Notes under the pieces: model-generated
Seen by the model: only the letters and a program-made list of their open reading frames with translations
Told to the model about the DNA's origin: nothing
The model's database searches: none
From: an uncultured Bacteroidales bacterium
GTDB taxonomy: Bacteria; Bacteroidota; Bacteroidia; Bacteroidales; Muribaculaceae
Direction: 5' to 3'
NCBI GenBank assembly: GCA_902776435.1
Contig: CACYQB010000003.1
Location: 1-64,000 of the forward strand
Length of the DNA: 64,000 nucleotides
Shown: positions 18,385 through 27,236 of the stretch, in pieces
Layout: every line of letters begins with the position of its first letter
How positions within the stretch are numbered: the first letter of the stretch is position 1
Translations under genes and position numbers: made by a program

Positions 18385-18419
18385 AACTGACAATTTATAA
18401 CTAATAATTTTCAATTTAA
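18385..18419 (+). repeat. Pre-start heptamer array before trxA
   Basis: Five 7-base units in phase: AACTGAC, AATTTAT, AACTAAT, AATTTTC, AATTTAA, ending 5 bases before the trxA ATG. The same phase (AAYTNNN) is seen before the Nfn-like genes and rlmI. Confidence 0.6.
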
Positions 18420-18424
18420 GACCA

Positions 18425-18739
18425 ATGGCTAAAGAGATTAACGACGCTAATTACAAGGAATTACTGGAATCGGGCAAGCCCGTTGTAATTGATTTTTGGG
18501 CTCCCTGGTGCGGACCTTGCCGCAGTATCGCTCCCATCATCGAGGAGTTGGCTACTGCTTATGAGGACCGTGTCATCATCGGCAAGTACAATGTGGATGA
18601 CGACACCGATCTGGGTGTAGAATATGGTATCCGCAACATTCCCACCTTGCTGTTTTTCAAGGATGGCAAGATGGTAGAAAAGCATGTAGGCACCATCACC
18701 CGTGATGCCCTCACCGCCAAAGTTGAAGCTCTGCTGTAA
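18425..18739 (+). CDS. trxA: Thioredoxin
   Basis: This 104-residue cytoplasmic disulfide reductase has the active site WCGPC at 28-32 within VIDFWAPWCGPC, the cis-Pro segment IRNIPTLLFF and the C-terminal G-x-x-x-x-x-L pattern (VGTITRDAL). Length is normal and there is no signal peptide. It is co-directional with dnaE but probably has its own promoter. A convergent terminator follows. Confidence 0.97.
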   Translation: MAKEINDANYKELLESGKPVVIDFWAPWCGPCRSIAPIIEELATAYEDRVIIGKYNVDDDTDLGVEYGIRNIPTLLFFKDGKMVEKHVGTITRDALTAKVEALL

Positions 18740-18763
18740 CTAATTACCAGCAGAAGTGACTAA

Positions 18764-18804
18764 ACGGCTGAATTGTCAGGCAATCCTGATGATTCAGCTG
18801 TTTT
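18764..18804. terminator. Bidirectional terminator between trxA and hydE
   Basis: A 16-base arm (CGGCTGAATTGTCAGG, 18765-18780) pairs with 18785-18800 (CCTGATGATTCAGCTG) around a CAAT loop with few mismatches. TTTTCTAT follows on the plus strand and TTTAG follows on the minus strand. It serves the convergent trxA and hydE genes. Confidence 0.8.
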
Positions 18805-19845
18805 CTATATGGCGGGGGAATCTCCCCGTGACCAATTAATCTGGTAGCCGATGGTAGAGAGTTCATCGGCAAGACGGCTGATACCCTGGGCCGATTCCGC
18901 ACCCATTGCGGCTTTGTTGTCATAGAGCGAATATAGGCCACGTGTGTCCTTTGGTGACAAATTGGGCATCACCACATTAGCCCCGGCAAGAATGCCTCGT
19001 AATCGGCCGTCTGGCGCAACTGTAGCCAGGGCAGTTGTACTTGGTATAAGAGCCTGTGGCAACGCCAACCGCAGTATAGCGTACAATCGTGTCGTCATAT
19101 CCACCGAACCTGAAGGAAAACGTCTAAAAGGCGTATCATGTTGGGGTATAAACGGCCCAATGCCTATCATGTGTGGTTTAAACGACACCAGGTATTGAAT
19201 ATCCTCTACCATGTTATTAAGGCTCTGGAATGGAGCACCCACCATGATGCCTGCACCCACTTGATAACCTGATTCTTTCAACCACTCAAGGCATTGCAAG
19301 CGGTGAGTGACAGTCATTTGACGGGGATGCCAGAGGCTATAAAGTCGTTGATTGTGTGTTTCATGCCGCAGCAGGTAGCGATCGGCTCCAGCCTCATGCC
19401 AGAGCGCGTAGGTCTCTTTCGGGTGTTCTCCTAATGACAATGTAATAGCACAATCTGGCCATCCCTGCCGGATGTCACGGATAATGTCGGCGATCCATTG
19501 TGATCGTTCTTCACCCCATTCACCACCTTGAATCACAAAAGTCCGGAACCCAATTTTGTATCCTATTTTGCAGCACGATAATATCTGCTCCCTATTGAGG
19601 GTATAACGAGACACTTGGCTGTTGCTTCGACGTATGCCACAATACAAGCAGTCATTCCGACAAACGTTAGACAATTCAATGAGTCCACGCAGGTAAATGC
19701 CTGTACCGAAATGCTCTTGCGTCACCTCACGAGCCTGACCCATCAGATATTCGATATCATGCGGATCACGCATCGTGAGCAACGCCTTATATTGCCAAGG
19801 CAACAACTCATGACAATCTCTCAACCGATCAACTATCCCCCTCAT
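18805..19845 (-). CDS. hydE: [FeFe] hydrogenase maturase HydE (radical SAM)
   Basis: HydE takes part in building the dithiolate-bridged H-cluster of [FeFe] hydrogenase. The radical-SAM motif CxxxCxxC is in NVCRNDCLYCGIR (Cys 62, 66 and 69 from this start), preceded by GLIELSNVCRNDC as in HydE/BioB-like enzymes. Downstream motifs VIQGGEWG and LLRHETHNQ fit the HydE barrel. I chose the ATG at 19845 (346 residues). The alternative ATG ten codons upstream lies inside a GTGTATGG-type repeat array that follows the preceding stop codon and would add residues MYGCIKVYRC. No hydF, hydG or hydrogenase gene is in the window. Confidence 0.88.
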   Translation of the reverse strand: MRGIVDRLRDCHELLPWQYKALLTMRDPHDIEYLMGQAREVTQEHFGTGIYLRGLIELSNVCRNDCLYCGIRRSNSQVSRYTLNREQILSCCKIGYKIGFRTFVIQGGEWGEERSQWIADIIRDIRQGWPDCAITLSLGEHPKETYALWHEAGADRYLLRHETHNQRLYSLWHPRQMTVTHRLQCLEWLKESGYQVGAGIMVGAPFQSLNNMVEDIQYLVSFKPHMIGIGPFIPQHDTPFRRFPSGSVDMTTRLYAILRLALPQALIPSTTALATVAPDGRLRGILAGANVVMPNLSPKDTRGLYSLYDNKAAMGAESAQGISRLADELSTIGYQINWSRGDSPAI

Positions 19846-19889
19846 ACACCTATACACTTTTATACACCCATACACTTATACCCCCTTAC
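19846..19889 (-). repeat. Short tandem repeats after the transglutaminase-like gene
   Basis: Minus-strand copies of GTGTATGG, GTGTATAA, GTGTATAG and GTGTATGA with small spacers run from just after the preceding stop codon to the hydE start. This is another post-stop array, with a different unit and roughly 8-base period. Confidence 0.6.
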
Positions 19890-19892
19890 ACA

Positions 19893-22472
19893 CTACTTCT
19901 CCAAATTCCCAATTACCTTAGTAAACTGCTCACCAAGGCCGATGGTATATCCCTGAGAACAGAACATCACACGGTTAAACGTGTCGGCAAGAACAAAGAT
20001 GGGCAGCTGAGAATCGCTCTGTAATTTCATTTCATGAGCGATATGTTGCCTGATGCTGCCATCAGTATCAATGCCGTAAATGATGTTGCGGGGCAAAGTG
20101 CCGAAATTCTCCTGACGATACTTATGTGCCTCCTCTACGTTCTCAAACAGCAACACCATCGGTCGGCCCCATTTGTCAAGCGTTGCAGAAACCTTGGCGA
20201 TATCACGCATGGCATGGTTCGTTGGCTCTTGACCAACGCCCAATAGTCCAACAATGAAATATCCGCGACCAGTCTGAGACAAGATACTTACATCATCGCC
20301 ATTAACAGGCTCTAACTGGTTATCTAACAATCGGAACTTGGCCTCAGAATTGAAATTGCCGATAACAGCCACCATGTTGTCATCCTGTCGCATGGTCAGG
20401 TTGATAGTCGTGGTTTCATCAGGTTTAACACTGAAAATGCGGTTGGCTACAAGCACTTTGCCGCTGGCAGCACGGGTACCGCTAGTAAGCATATAAGTAC
20501 CCACATCAAGCGTAGTGCCGTTCTGGAAAGTATTACTCCATGATGAACCATCCTCCAATCCAGAGTCACCCTCGTCATAGCTCAGCAGTTGGGTTGTTCC
20601 GTCATCAAGGATACGTGAAATGGTGAAATGATGATAGTATTTCGGATCATCAAGCGTTGGGGTAGGGGTGTAGCGCAACTTGAGCGTTCCAGTCTTGGCA
20701 TTTGTTTGCTCAACGGTTTCAAAATTCACATCCTGCCAATCAGCTCCGCTGCGGTACTGCACCTTGCCAGTGACAGGGTCCATACGGGCCTCAATGTCGA
20801 GCGAACGAGCCAGGTCAACAAAGAAAATATCGCGCCCACGTGCGTCAGCAATGCGTGAACGCCACACACCCATCGGTGTTTGGGCAATGTGAAGGGCATT
20901 CTCCTCGGGATGTATACTGATGTTGTCACGCACCCATGTCACAAGTTGTGATGGGTCAGTCTTGAACTGTAACGCGGTAGTGACATCAAAGGCATCCTGT
21001 AACAAGACCTTGAAAGGCGAACTGATCATTTCATACTCTACACGTTGTGACAACTGGTTGCTGCGTGCATTGAAAGCATCTTCGAGGATAACCATTGGGA
21101 CGTCACGCATATCCTTCTCATTCAATCCTTTAAGGACACCCAGGGCTCGTTCCATATTATCACTGTGATTGTTCACGAACTCTAAAATAGTCCTCCAGTT
21201 GCCACGGGCTTTAACGATATAATCAGCGGCATCAGGGCAGAGTTGGCGTGCTTTCTCTTGATCTACAAAGGTAGCCTCGTAGGCCTTGCGGATGGAATCC
21301 TCATGAGCAAAACGCATCTTGTTGGCTGCTGCCATTTCAGGACTCACTTTAGGCATCACTGCTTTCTCGACAGGTGGCACGATATCGAAGGTCTCGTACG
21401 TTGGACCATTCTTCAAACTATTGCTTTTATTGAGGGTGATATCCACCTTCCCGTCCTTACCGAAGGTCACCTTACGGTAACCATACCAACCATCTTTACT
21501 GGCCCAGATGAGCATATCGCCTTTACCAGCAGTCAACGAGGTTTTGCCTTTGTTATCAGTGTATTTCGTAGCAGCCGGATAAAACTCGGCATAATTGTAA
21601 ATTCGGAATTCGACTCGTGCACCCTTAACGGGCAGACCAGACTTGTCAAGTACTTGAACTTGGGTAGATGCCGTAGCCGCATAGTTGCCAATAAGGTTGA
21701 TCTCGGTAAAATTGCGGGTTCGGCTCATGACTTCTTCGGGACCGTTGTAGTTACCGAAGGCACGGGTATGCATCAACAATGCCCTTGATGCGGGTGCATT
21801 AAACCAGCCAAGGTCCAGTACAGCCTCCGGTTCACAGGCACCCATGAAGTGCCACTTGCCTTCTGCCCAGGCTTCCACCCACGCATGGTTGTCGTCAGTG
21901 TGTGCCCAGCGGGGCGTATAGACCTGTCGGGCAGGGATACCGATGGAACGTAGAGCGGCAACGGTGAATGTTGATTCCTCACCGCAACGGCCGATAGCAG
22001 TGTTCATGCACGCCAGGGGCGACAAGGTACGTGCGTCACTAGGTTGGTATGTAACATGCTCGTGGCACCAGTGGTTGACTTCAAGAATAGCCTCCTCCAT
22101 GCTCATTCCTGCCACTCGTTCTTTCAACTCCTTGAAGAACACGGGGCGAGACATATCCAGCGCCTCGTTATTGACACGCAGCGGCAACACAAAGTGATTG
22201 AACAGCAGTTCGGGCACTTTCTTGCCCCAGGGCATTTGCTCCCGGGCCTCAAAAGTGGCGCGTATATTCTCCAAGTGGAATTGCACCGTGTAGTCGGTTA
22301 CATCGGCCAGCGGCATGTAGGCATACAAGAATTCCAATGCCTCCCGCTCTTGATCCGTTACATTCAGTCCGTTCAGGTCTGGCGTCCTCAATTCATTAAT
22401 AGTTACAGCCTCTGCAGTCCAGAAAGCCGACATAACAGCACAGGTGAATAATATCAATAATTTCTTCATCAT
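19893..22472 (-). CDS. Secreted transglutaminase-like (cysteine protease fold) protein
   Basis: This 859-residue exported protein has a signal peptide (1-22). A transglutaminase-core domain lies at about 130-230, with the catalytic Cys in AIGRCGEESTF (about 163), the His in DDNHAWVEAW (about 196) and an acidic residue in the following HFMGACEPEA strand. Next are a beta-sandwich (VLDKSGLPVKGARVEFRIYNYAEFYP, about 270-360), a helical linker and C-terminal beta domains. The family (transglutaminase-like superfamily, PF01841) includes peptidases and isopeptide-cleaving enzymes; the substrate is unknown. hydE follows on the same strand, separated only by a repeat array. It is divergent from lepA with its own -7 box. 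Confidence 0.85.
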   Translation of the reverse strand: MMKKLLILFTCAVMSAFWTAEAVTINELRTPDLNGLNVTDQEREALEFLYAYMPLADVTDYTVQFHLENIRATFEAREQMPWGKKVPELLFNHFVLPLRVNNEALDMSRPVFFKELKERVAGMSMEEAILEVNHWCHEHVTYQPSDARTLSPLACMNTAIGRCGEESTFTVAALRSIGIPARQVYTPRWAHTDDNHAWVEAWAEGKWHFMGACEPEAVLDLGWFNAPASRALLMHTRAFGNYNGPEEVMSRTRNFTEINLIGNYAATASTQVQVLDKSGLPVKGARVEFRIYNYAEFYPAATKYTDNKGKTSLTAGKGDMLIWASKDGWYGYRKVTFGKDGKVDITLNKSNSLKNGPTYETFDIVPPVEKAVMPKVSPEMAAANKMRFAHEDSIRKAYEATFVDQEKARQLCPDAADYIVKARGNWRTILEFVNNHSDNMERALGVLKGLNEKDMRDVPMVILEDAFNARSNQLSQRVEYEMISSPFKVLLQDAFDVTTALQFKTDPSQLVTWVRDNISIHPEENALHIAQTPMGVWRSRIADARGRDIFFVDLARSLDIEARMDPVTGKVQYRSGADWQDVNFETVEQTNAKTGTLKLRYTPTPTLDDPKYYHHFTISRILDDGTTQLLSYDEGDSGLEDGSSWSNTFQNGTTLDVGTYMLTSGTRAASGKVLVANRIFSVKPDETTTINLTMRQDDNMVAVIGNFNSEAKFRLLDNQLEPVNGDDVSILSQTGRGYFIVGLLGVGQEPTNHAMRDIAKVSATLDKWGRPMVLLFENVEEAHKYRQENFGTLPRNIIYGIDTDGSIRQHIAHEMKLQSDSQLPIFVLADTFNRVMFCSQGYTIGLGEQFTKVIGNLEK

Positions 22473-22495
22473 GATCTTGTCTTTATTTAATTTGA

Positions 22496-22503
22496 CAAAG
22501 TTA
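22496..22503 (-). promoter_or_regulatory. -7 box upstream of the transglutaminase-like gene
   Basis: Minus-strand TAACTTTG matches TAnnTTTG, 23 bases before the start codon. No clear -33 element is seen. Confidence 0.5.
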
Positions 22504-22571
22504 GTACAAAGTTTTCAGATGAAAGAACTTAAAACCAAAACTTAAAGCAATCAAGTGTGGAAAAAAATCAC

Positions 22572-22579
22572 TACCTTTG
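22572..22579 (+). promoter_or_regulatory. lepA -7 box
   Basis: TACCTTTG matches the Bacteroidetes -7 box and lies 33 bases before the ATG at 22613. It overlaps the in-frame ATG at 22577, which therefore cannot be the real start. Confidence 0.65.
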
Positions 22580-22612
22580 CACCCCAGAATAAAAAAGGAA
22601 CAAATAATCAGA

Positions 22613-24400
22613 ATGAAGACAATACGCAACTTCTGCATTGTGGCGCACATCGACCACGGCAAGAGTACGCTGGCCGATCGACTGCTTGAGTTTACCAACA
22701 CGGTGGCTGGCAAGGACATGCAGGCTCAGGTGCTCGACGACATGGACTTGGAGCGCGAACGCGGCATCACCATTAAGAGCCACGCCATCCAGATGGACTA
22801 TTTGAAAGATGGTGAGAAATATACCTTGAACCTGATTGACACCCCGGGACACGTGGACTTTTCCTACGAGGTCTCGCGCTCGATTGCGGCATGCGAGGGT
22901 GCGCTGCTTGTGGTGGACGCCACCCAGGGTGTTCAAGCCCAAACCATATCCAACCTGTACATGGCCATAGACAATGGACTGGAAATCATTCCTGTCATCA
23001 ACAAGATCGACATGGACAGCGCTCACCCCGATGAAGTAGAGGACGAGATTGTGGAATTGCTGGGCTGTGACCCGAGCGACATCATCCGCTGCAGTGCCCG
23101 TACGGGTGAGGGCGTTCCTGCTATTCTCGATGCTATCGTGGACCGCATTCCTGCTCCCGAGGGCGACCCCAAGGCTCCATTGCAGGCCTTGATTTTTGAC
23201 TCAGTATTCAACTCCTTCCGTGGCATTATCGTGTATTTCAAGATATTGAACGGCTCGATTGCCAAGGGCGATTTTGTAAAATTTGTCAATACCGAGAAAG
23301 AATATAATGTCGATGAGTTGGGCGTGCTGAAGCTGCGCCAACAACCTTGCGACCGCCTGTCGACAGGCAATGTGGGCTATATCATCTCGGGGATCAAGAA
23401 TTCGACCGAGGTGAGGGTGGGTGATACCATTACCCATGTCCAGAAACCCTGTGAAAAGGCTATTGAAGGCTTCCAGGAAGTGAAGCCGATGGTGTTTGCT
23501 GGTGTTTATCCCATCGATCCTGAGGACTTTGAGAATCTGCGTGCTTCGCTCGAGAAATTGCAACTCAATGATGCTGCCCTGACGTTCACTCCCGAGTCGT
23601 CGGTAGCACTGGGATTCGGTTTCCGCTGCGGCTTCCTTGGACTGCTGCACATGGAAATCGTACAGGAGCGACTGAGCCGCGAATTCAATATGGAAGTCAT
23701 CACGACGGTTCCTAACGTTTCTTATAAGGTATATGACAAGAAAGGTGGCATGACCGAGGTGCACAATCCCGCCGGATTGCCCGACATTGCCATTATCGAG
23801 AAGATTGAGGAGCCTTACATCCGTGCTTCTATTATCACCCAGAGCGAATTCATGGGCCCGATCATTACTTTGTGTCTGTCCAAACGAGGCGAACTCGCCA
23901 AGCAGGAATACATCTCAGGTAACCGACTGGAACTGACGTTTGACATTCCGCTGGGCGAAATCGTCATCGATTTCTATGACAAATTGAAGAGCATCAGCAA
24001 GGGCTATGCCTCGTTTGACTACTTCATCAATGGTTATCGGGAGTCCAAACTCATCAAACTTGACATCCTGCTTAACGGCCAGCCGGTGGATGCCTTGAGC
24101 ACTTTGACACATGTGGACAATGCCGTGACATTGGGGCGTCGCATGTGCGAAAAATTGAAGGAACTGATTCCTCGTCAGCAGTATGACATTGCCATTCAAG
24201 CGGCCATCGGTGCAAAGATTATCGCTCGTGAGACCGTGAAGCAGGTACGCAAAGACGTGACTGCCAAGTGCTACGGTGGTGACGTGAGCCGTAAGCGCAA
24301 ACTCCTTGAAAAGCAAAAGGCCGGAAAGAAGCGCATGAAGCAGATCGGTACCGTGCAGGTGCCCCAAAAGGCCTTCCTCGCTGTACTCAAACTTGACTAA
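22613..24400 (+). CDS. lepA: Elongation factor 4 (LepA), ribosome back-translocase GTPase
   Basis: This 595-residue translational GTPase binds stalled or mis-translocated ribosomes. The GTPase domain opens with [16 protein letters not shown] (G1 at 9-16), then [17 protein letters not shown] and [11 protein letters not shown]-like domains and the LepA-specific C-terminal domain follow ([22 protein letters not shown] near the end). The start is set at MKTIRNF because the family begins here, AAAAAGGAACAAA lies upstream, and an ATG 12 codons earlier falls within the promoter. The helicase gene starts 16 bp downstream, so the two are probably co-transcribed. Confidence 0.97.
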   Translation: MKTIRNFCIVAHIDHGKSTLADRLLEFTNTVAGKDMQAQVLDDMDLERERGITIKSHAIQMDYLKDGEKYTLNLIDTPGHVDFSYEVSRSIAACEGALLVVDATQGVQAQTISNLYMAIDNGLEIIPVINKIDMDSAHPDEVEDEIVELLGCDPSDIIRCSARTGEGVPAILDAIVDRIPAPEGDPKAPLQALIFDSVFNSFRGIIVYFKILNGSIAKGDFVKFVNTEKEYNVDELGVLKLRQQPCDRLSTGNVGYIISGIKNSTEVRVGDTITHVQKPCEKAIEGFQEVKPMVFAGVYPIDPEDFENLRASLEKLQLNDAALTFTPESSVALGFGFRCGFLGLLHMEIVQERLSREFNMEVITTVPNVSYKVYDKKGGMTEVHNPAGLPDIAIIEKIEEPYIRASIITQSEFMGPIITLCLSKRGELAKQEYISGNRLELTFDIPLGEIVIDFYDKLKSISKGYASFDYFINGYRESKLIKLDILLNGQPVDALSTLTHVDNAVTLGRRMCEKLKELIPRQQYDIAIQAAIGAKIIARETVKQVRKDVTAKCYGGDVSRKRKLLEKQKAGKKRMKQIGTVQVPQKAFLAVLKLD

Positions 24401-24416
24401 TTTTTAGGCTTGGGCG

Positions 24417-26504
24417 GTGGCCAACAGTGAATTGCTTAATATTGACCTCGACAATCCTGAATTCCAGGATGCTTGGGATGTTTTGCAACACACCCATCGT
24501 TCGATATTTCTCACGGGCAAGGCTGGTACCGGCAAGAGTACTTTCTTGAAATACATCCGTGATAATACCAAGAAGAAAACTGTGGTGCTGGCACCCACGG
24601 GCATTGCTGCCGTCAATGTGGGTGGGCAAACCATGCACTCGTTTTTCAAGATTCCGTTCAAGCCCATGGTTCCCGATGATCCTGACTACGCTAATCCAGC
24701 CAGGATGCGTAAGATGCTACGGTACACCAAGGAGAAGGTGAAGTTGATACGCGAGCTCGAACTCATCATTATCGATGAGATTTCTATGGTCAGGGCCGAC
24801 ATCATCGACTTTGTGGACAGGGTGTTGAGGGTTTATTCGGGAAATATGCGCGAGCCCTTTGGCGGTAAGCAGCTATTACTGGTAGGGGACATCTTCCAGC
24901 TTGAACCCGTGGTAACACATGACACGCGTGACATTCTGAGGCGCTATTACAAGAATTTCTTCTTTTTTAATGCGCTTGCTTTTGCACAAATCACTCTGGT
25001 TTCCATAGAGTTACGCAAGATTTACAGGCAAAGCGACTCCAACTTTATTGCACTGCTTGACCGTGTGCGCATTAACCGCGCTACACCTGCCGACATGGCG
25101 CGCCTTAACCAGCGATGCAATCCTGATTATCAGGAAGTTAATAATGAGTTTTCTATCACCCTCGCGACACGTCGAGACACGGTTGACTCGATTAATGATG
25201 AACACATGAAAGCGCTCAAGACGCCCGAATTTGTTTACGAGGGCGCCATTGAGGGTGATTTTCCGGACAACAGCTTGCCCACAGCATTGAATCTCGCATT
25301 AAAAGAAGGTGCCCAGGTCATTTTCATCCGTAACGATAAAAAAGGTCGATGGTGTAACGGCACCATCGGCAAAGTGACTAGACTAAGGGAGAATTCTGTC
25401 TATGTCGCGCTTGAAGATGGCAACGAGATGCTGGTTGAATGGGAAGTGTGGGAGAATATGCAGTACACCTATAATGAGAAGGAAAAGAAGGTGGAAGAAA
25501 AAGTCCTGGGATCGTTCTCTCAAATCCCCATTAAACCCGCATGGGCGCTGACTGTGCATAGAAGCCAGGGCCTCACATTCAACCGTGTTGTGATTGATTT
25601 TGCCGGTGGGGCATTTACTGGCGGGCAGACCTATGTGGCGCTGTCTCGTTGCACGTCGATTGAAGGCATCACTTTGCTGAAACCGCTGAATGAGAGAGAT
25701 ATTATCGTCAATCCGGCTGTAGTGGAATTCAGCCGCCAATTCAATAACAAACAGATGCTTACCGAGGCCATGGAGCAGGAACGGGCGAACAAACTATACC
25801 GCCGTGCCGTCCATGCCTTTGATCATCAAGAGTTTGAGACCTGTGTTGAGTGCTTTGCCGAGGCAATGAAGATTATGGATACACTTCAAAATCCAGCGGT
25901 TAAGCGCCTGATTGCCAAGAAATTGAATGTACTCAGAACGCAAGTTAAAACAATTGAGCGATTAAAACAAGTCATTGACAGCCAGAAAAAAACGCTTCAA
26001 GAGTTGGCTCTTGAGTACGCCTCGTTGGGTGACCAGGCCCTGACTATGGATGATAGTAGGGTAGTAGGAGAGGGTAGTGTGCCCTATGGCAGACGTCTCG
26101 ATGATATTGCAATACGTTCTGCTTTAGCCAATTACAATAAGGCATTAAGAATCATGCCCGAATGTGTTGAGGCCATGATTGGCAAATCACGTCTCCTGAT
26201 CACGTTAGATCAACTCGAGAGCGCCGAAGATGAACTGAACAAAGCGTTGGAATATGACAAGAACAATTATTCTGCGCACATGACCATTGCTGAATTGATG
26301 GAAGTGATGAAAGACATCCCCGAGGCCATAAAAGCATACAAGAAAGCAGCCAAAGCAGATAAGAAACGTCCAGAACCGCACGACCGATTGCAAACCATCT
26401 ACGAAAAGATCGGTTTTGATGATCTTGCTGATGAAGAACAAGAGATTGCTGACAAATTGCGTAAAGCACTCTACAAAGCCCAGTCTAAGAAAAAGAAGAA
26501 ATAA
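24417..26504 (+). CDS. PIF1/RecD-like AAA helicase with C-terminal TPR repeats
   Basis: This 695-residue superfamily 1B helicase has Walker A TGKAGTGKST at 33-42, Walker B LIIIDEISMV, motif III VGDIFQLEPV and a C-terminal UvrD_C_2-type segment (ALTVHRSQGLTF, then YVALSRC). Residues 450-695 are helical with TPR-like units (ANYNKALRIMPECVEAMIGKSRLL, ALEYDKNNYSAHMTIAELM, AYKKAAKADKKRPEPHDRLQ) and end in a Lys-rich tail. It probably unwinds DNA in repair or replication; the TPRs suggest protein partners. It starts with GTG at 24417, 16 bp after lepA. One TTTTTAGGCTT unit lies in the gap. Confidence 0.87.
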   Translation: MANSELLNIDLDNPEFQDAWDVLQHTHRSIFLTGKAGTGKSTFLKYIRDNTKKKTVVLAPTGIAAVNVGGQTMHSFFKIPFKPMVPDDPDYANPARMRKMLRYTKEKVKLIRELELIIIDEISMVRADIIDFVDRVLRVYSGNMREPFGGKQLLLVGDIFQLEPVVTHDTRDILRRYYKNFFFFNALAFAQITLVSIELRKIYRQSDSNFIALLDRVRINRATPADMARLNQRCNPDYQEVNNEFSITLATRRDTVDSINDEHMKALKTPEFVYEGAIEGDFPDNSLPTALNLALKEGAQVIFIRNDKKGRWCNGTIGKVTRLRENSVYVALEDGNEMLVEWEVWENMQYTYNEKEKKVEEKVLGSFSQIPIKPAWALTVHRSQGLTFNRVVIDFAGGAFTGGQTYVALSRCTSIEGITLLKPLNERDIIVNPAVVEFSRQFNNKQMLTEAMEQERANKLYRRAVHAFDHQEFETCVECFAEAMKIMDTLQNPAVKRLIAKKLNVLRTQVKTIERLKQVIDSQKKTLQELALEYASLGDQALTMDDSRVVGEGSVPYGRRLDDIAIRSALANYNKALRIMPECVEAMIGKSRLLITLDQLESAEDELNKALEYDKNNYSAHMTIAELMEVMKDIPEAIKAYKKAAKADKKRPEPHDRLQTIYEKIGFDDLADEEQEIADKLRKALYKAQSKKKKK

Positions 26505-26881
26505 GCCGTCCTCTGTCGATTATTCCAATAATGGGGGACTAAATAGAGATTTTGCAAGATATTATTTTACATAATATCAATTCTAATTTTATTATACGTA
26601 TATATATTAAATGGACACATCTAGACAACATGGAATGTTCAAAATGTGGTTCATTTTCCTTAATGTGATGCGAAATCGACCAGAATTTCTAAATCTCAGC
26701 GAGTTAAGTTTGCTAAAAATTCATCAGAATCCTTTACTCATAATGAATTACGACATTCAACATCATGCATTGAATTCATTAACTAAAAAATGAAAATGTA
26801 ATCTTTCTCTAATTTCACCAGTAATTGGTGATCTCAGTGGCCAATAAAGAGCGGCAAATCATATCAGCAGATCATTAGTTT

Positions 26882-26904
26882 TATATTTCAAAATTTGAAA
26901 TATA
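26882..26904. repeat. 23-base palindrome in the AT-rich gap
   Basis: TATATTTCAAA, one A, TTTGAAATATA: perfect 11-base arms. It could be a dimeric regulator operator or a hairpin. Confidence 0.6.
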
Positions 26905-27200
26905 GTCAACAACTTGATATTACATTGATTTATTAGATATATTTATAGTGATACTTTAATAAAAATTGAGTGCCGATTGGCAATTTGTAAGCCTACTTAC
27001 AGATAGCTCGTTTATTGACTATCGAAATTCATAAACAATTTAAATAATTTGTATTTATAAATTGTTAATATTAAATGATTTATATATAACTTATTGAATT
27101 AATAGTTTAGTATAGATTGTAGATTTCTTCATCATTATTGCCAGTCGTTTTTTTAGTCTTTTTTTTGCTCTATATTTTATATATAATGAGAAATGTTTCT

Positions 27201-27208
27201 TACCTTTG
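27201..27208 (+). promoter_or_regulatory. -7 box of the ABC exporter operon
   Basis: TACCTTTG matches TAnnTTTG, 28 bases before the chosen ATG at 27237. An in-frame ATG at 27186 lies upstream of it and is excluded as a start. Confidence 0.6.
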
Positions 27209-27236
27209 TCATTCAACTTCATCTCACAAAATCAAG

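Larger units (their letters stand above)
26505..27236. other. AT-rich 730-bp gap before the ABC exporter operon
   Basis: The base composition falls sharply to roughly three-quarters A+T, unlike both flanks. A 60-codon frame at 26611-26793 is not convincing. One near-perfect 23-base palindrome (26882-26904) is present. The exporter promoter lies at the right end (TACCTTTG 27201-27208). No tRNA-like fold, transposase fragment or recognisable terminal repeat was seen. Confidence 0.6.

Noticed and set aside
22577-22612. Upstream ATG as the lepA start
   Set aside because: It overlaps the TACCTTTG promoter box and adds residues not found in the family.
26611-26793. 60-codon plus-strand frame in the AT-rich gap
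   Set aside because: The composition reflects AT-rich DNA, there is no ribosome-binding or promoter context, and no family resemblance.
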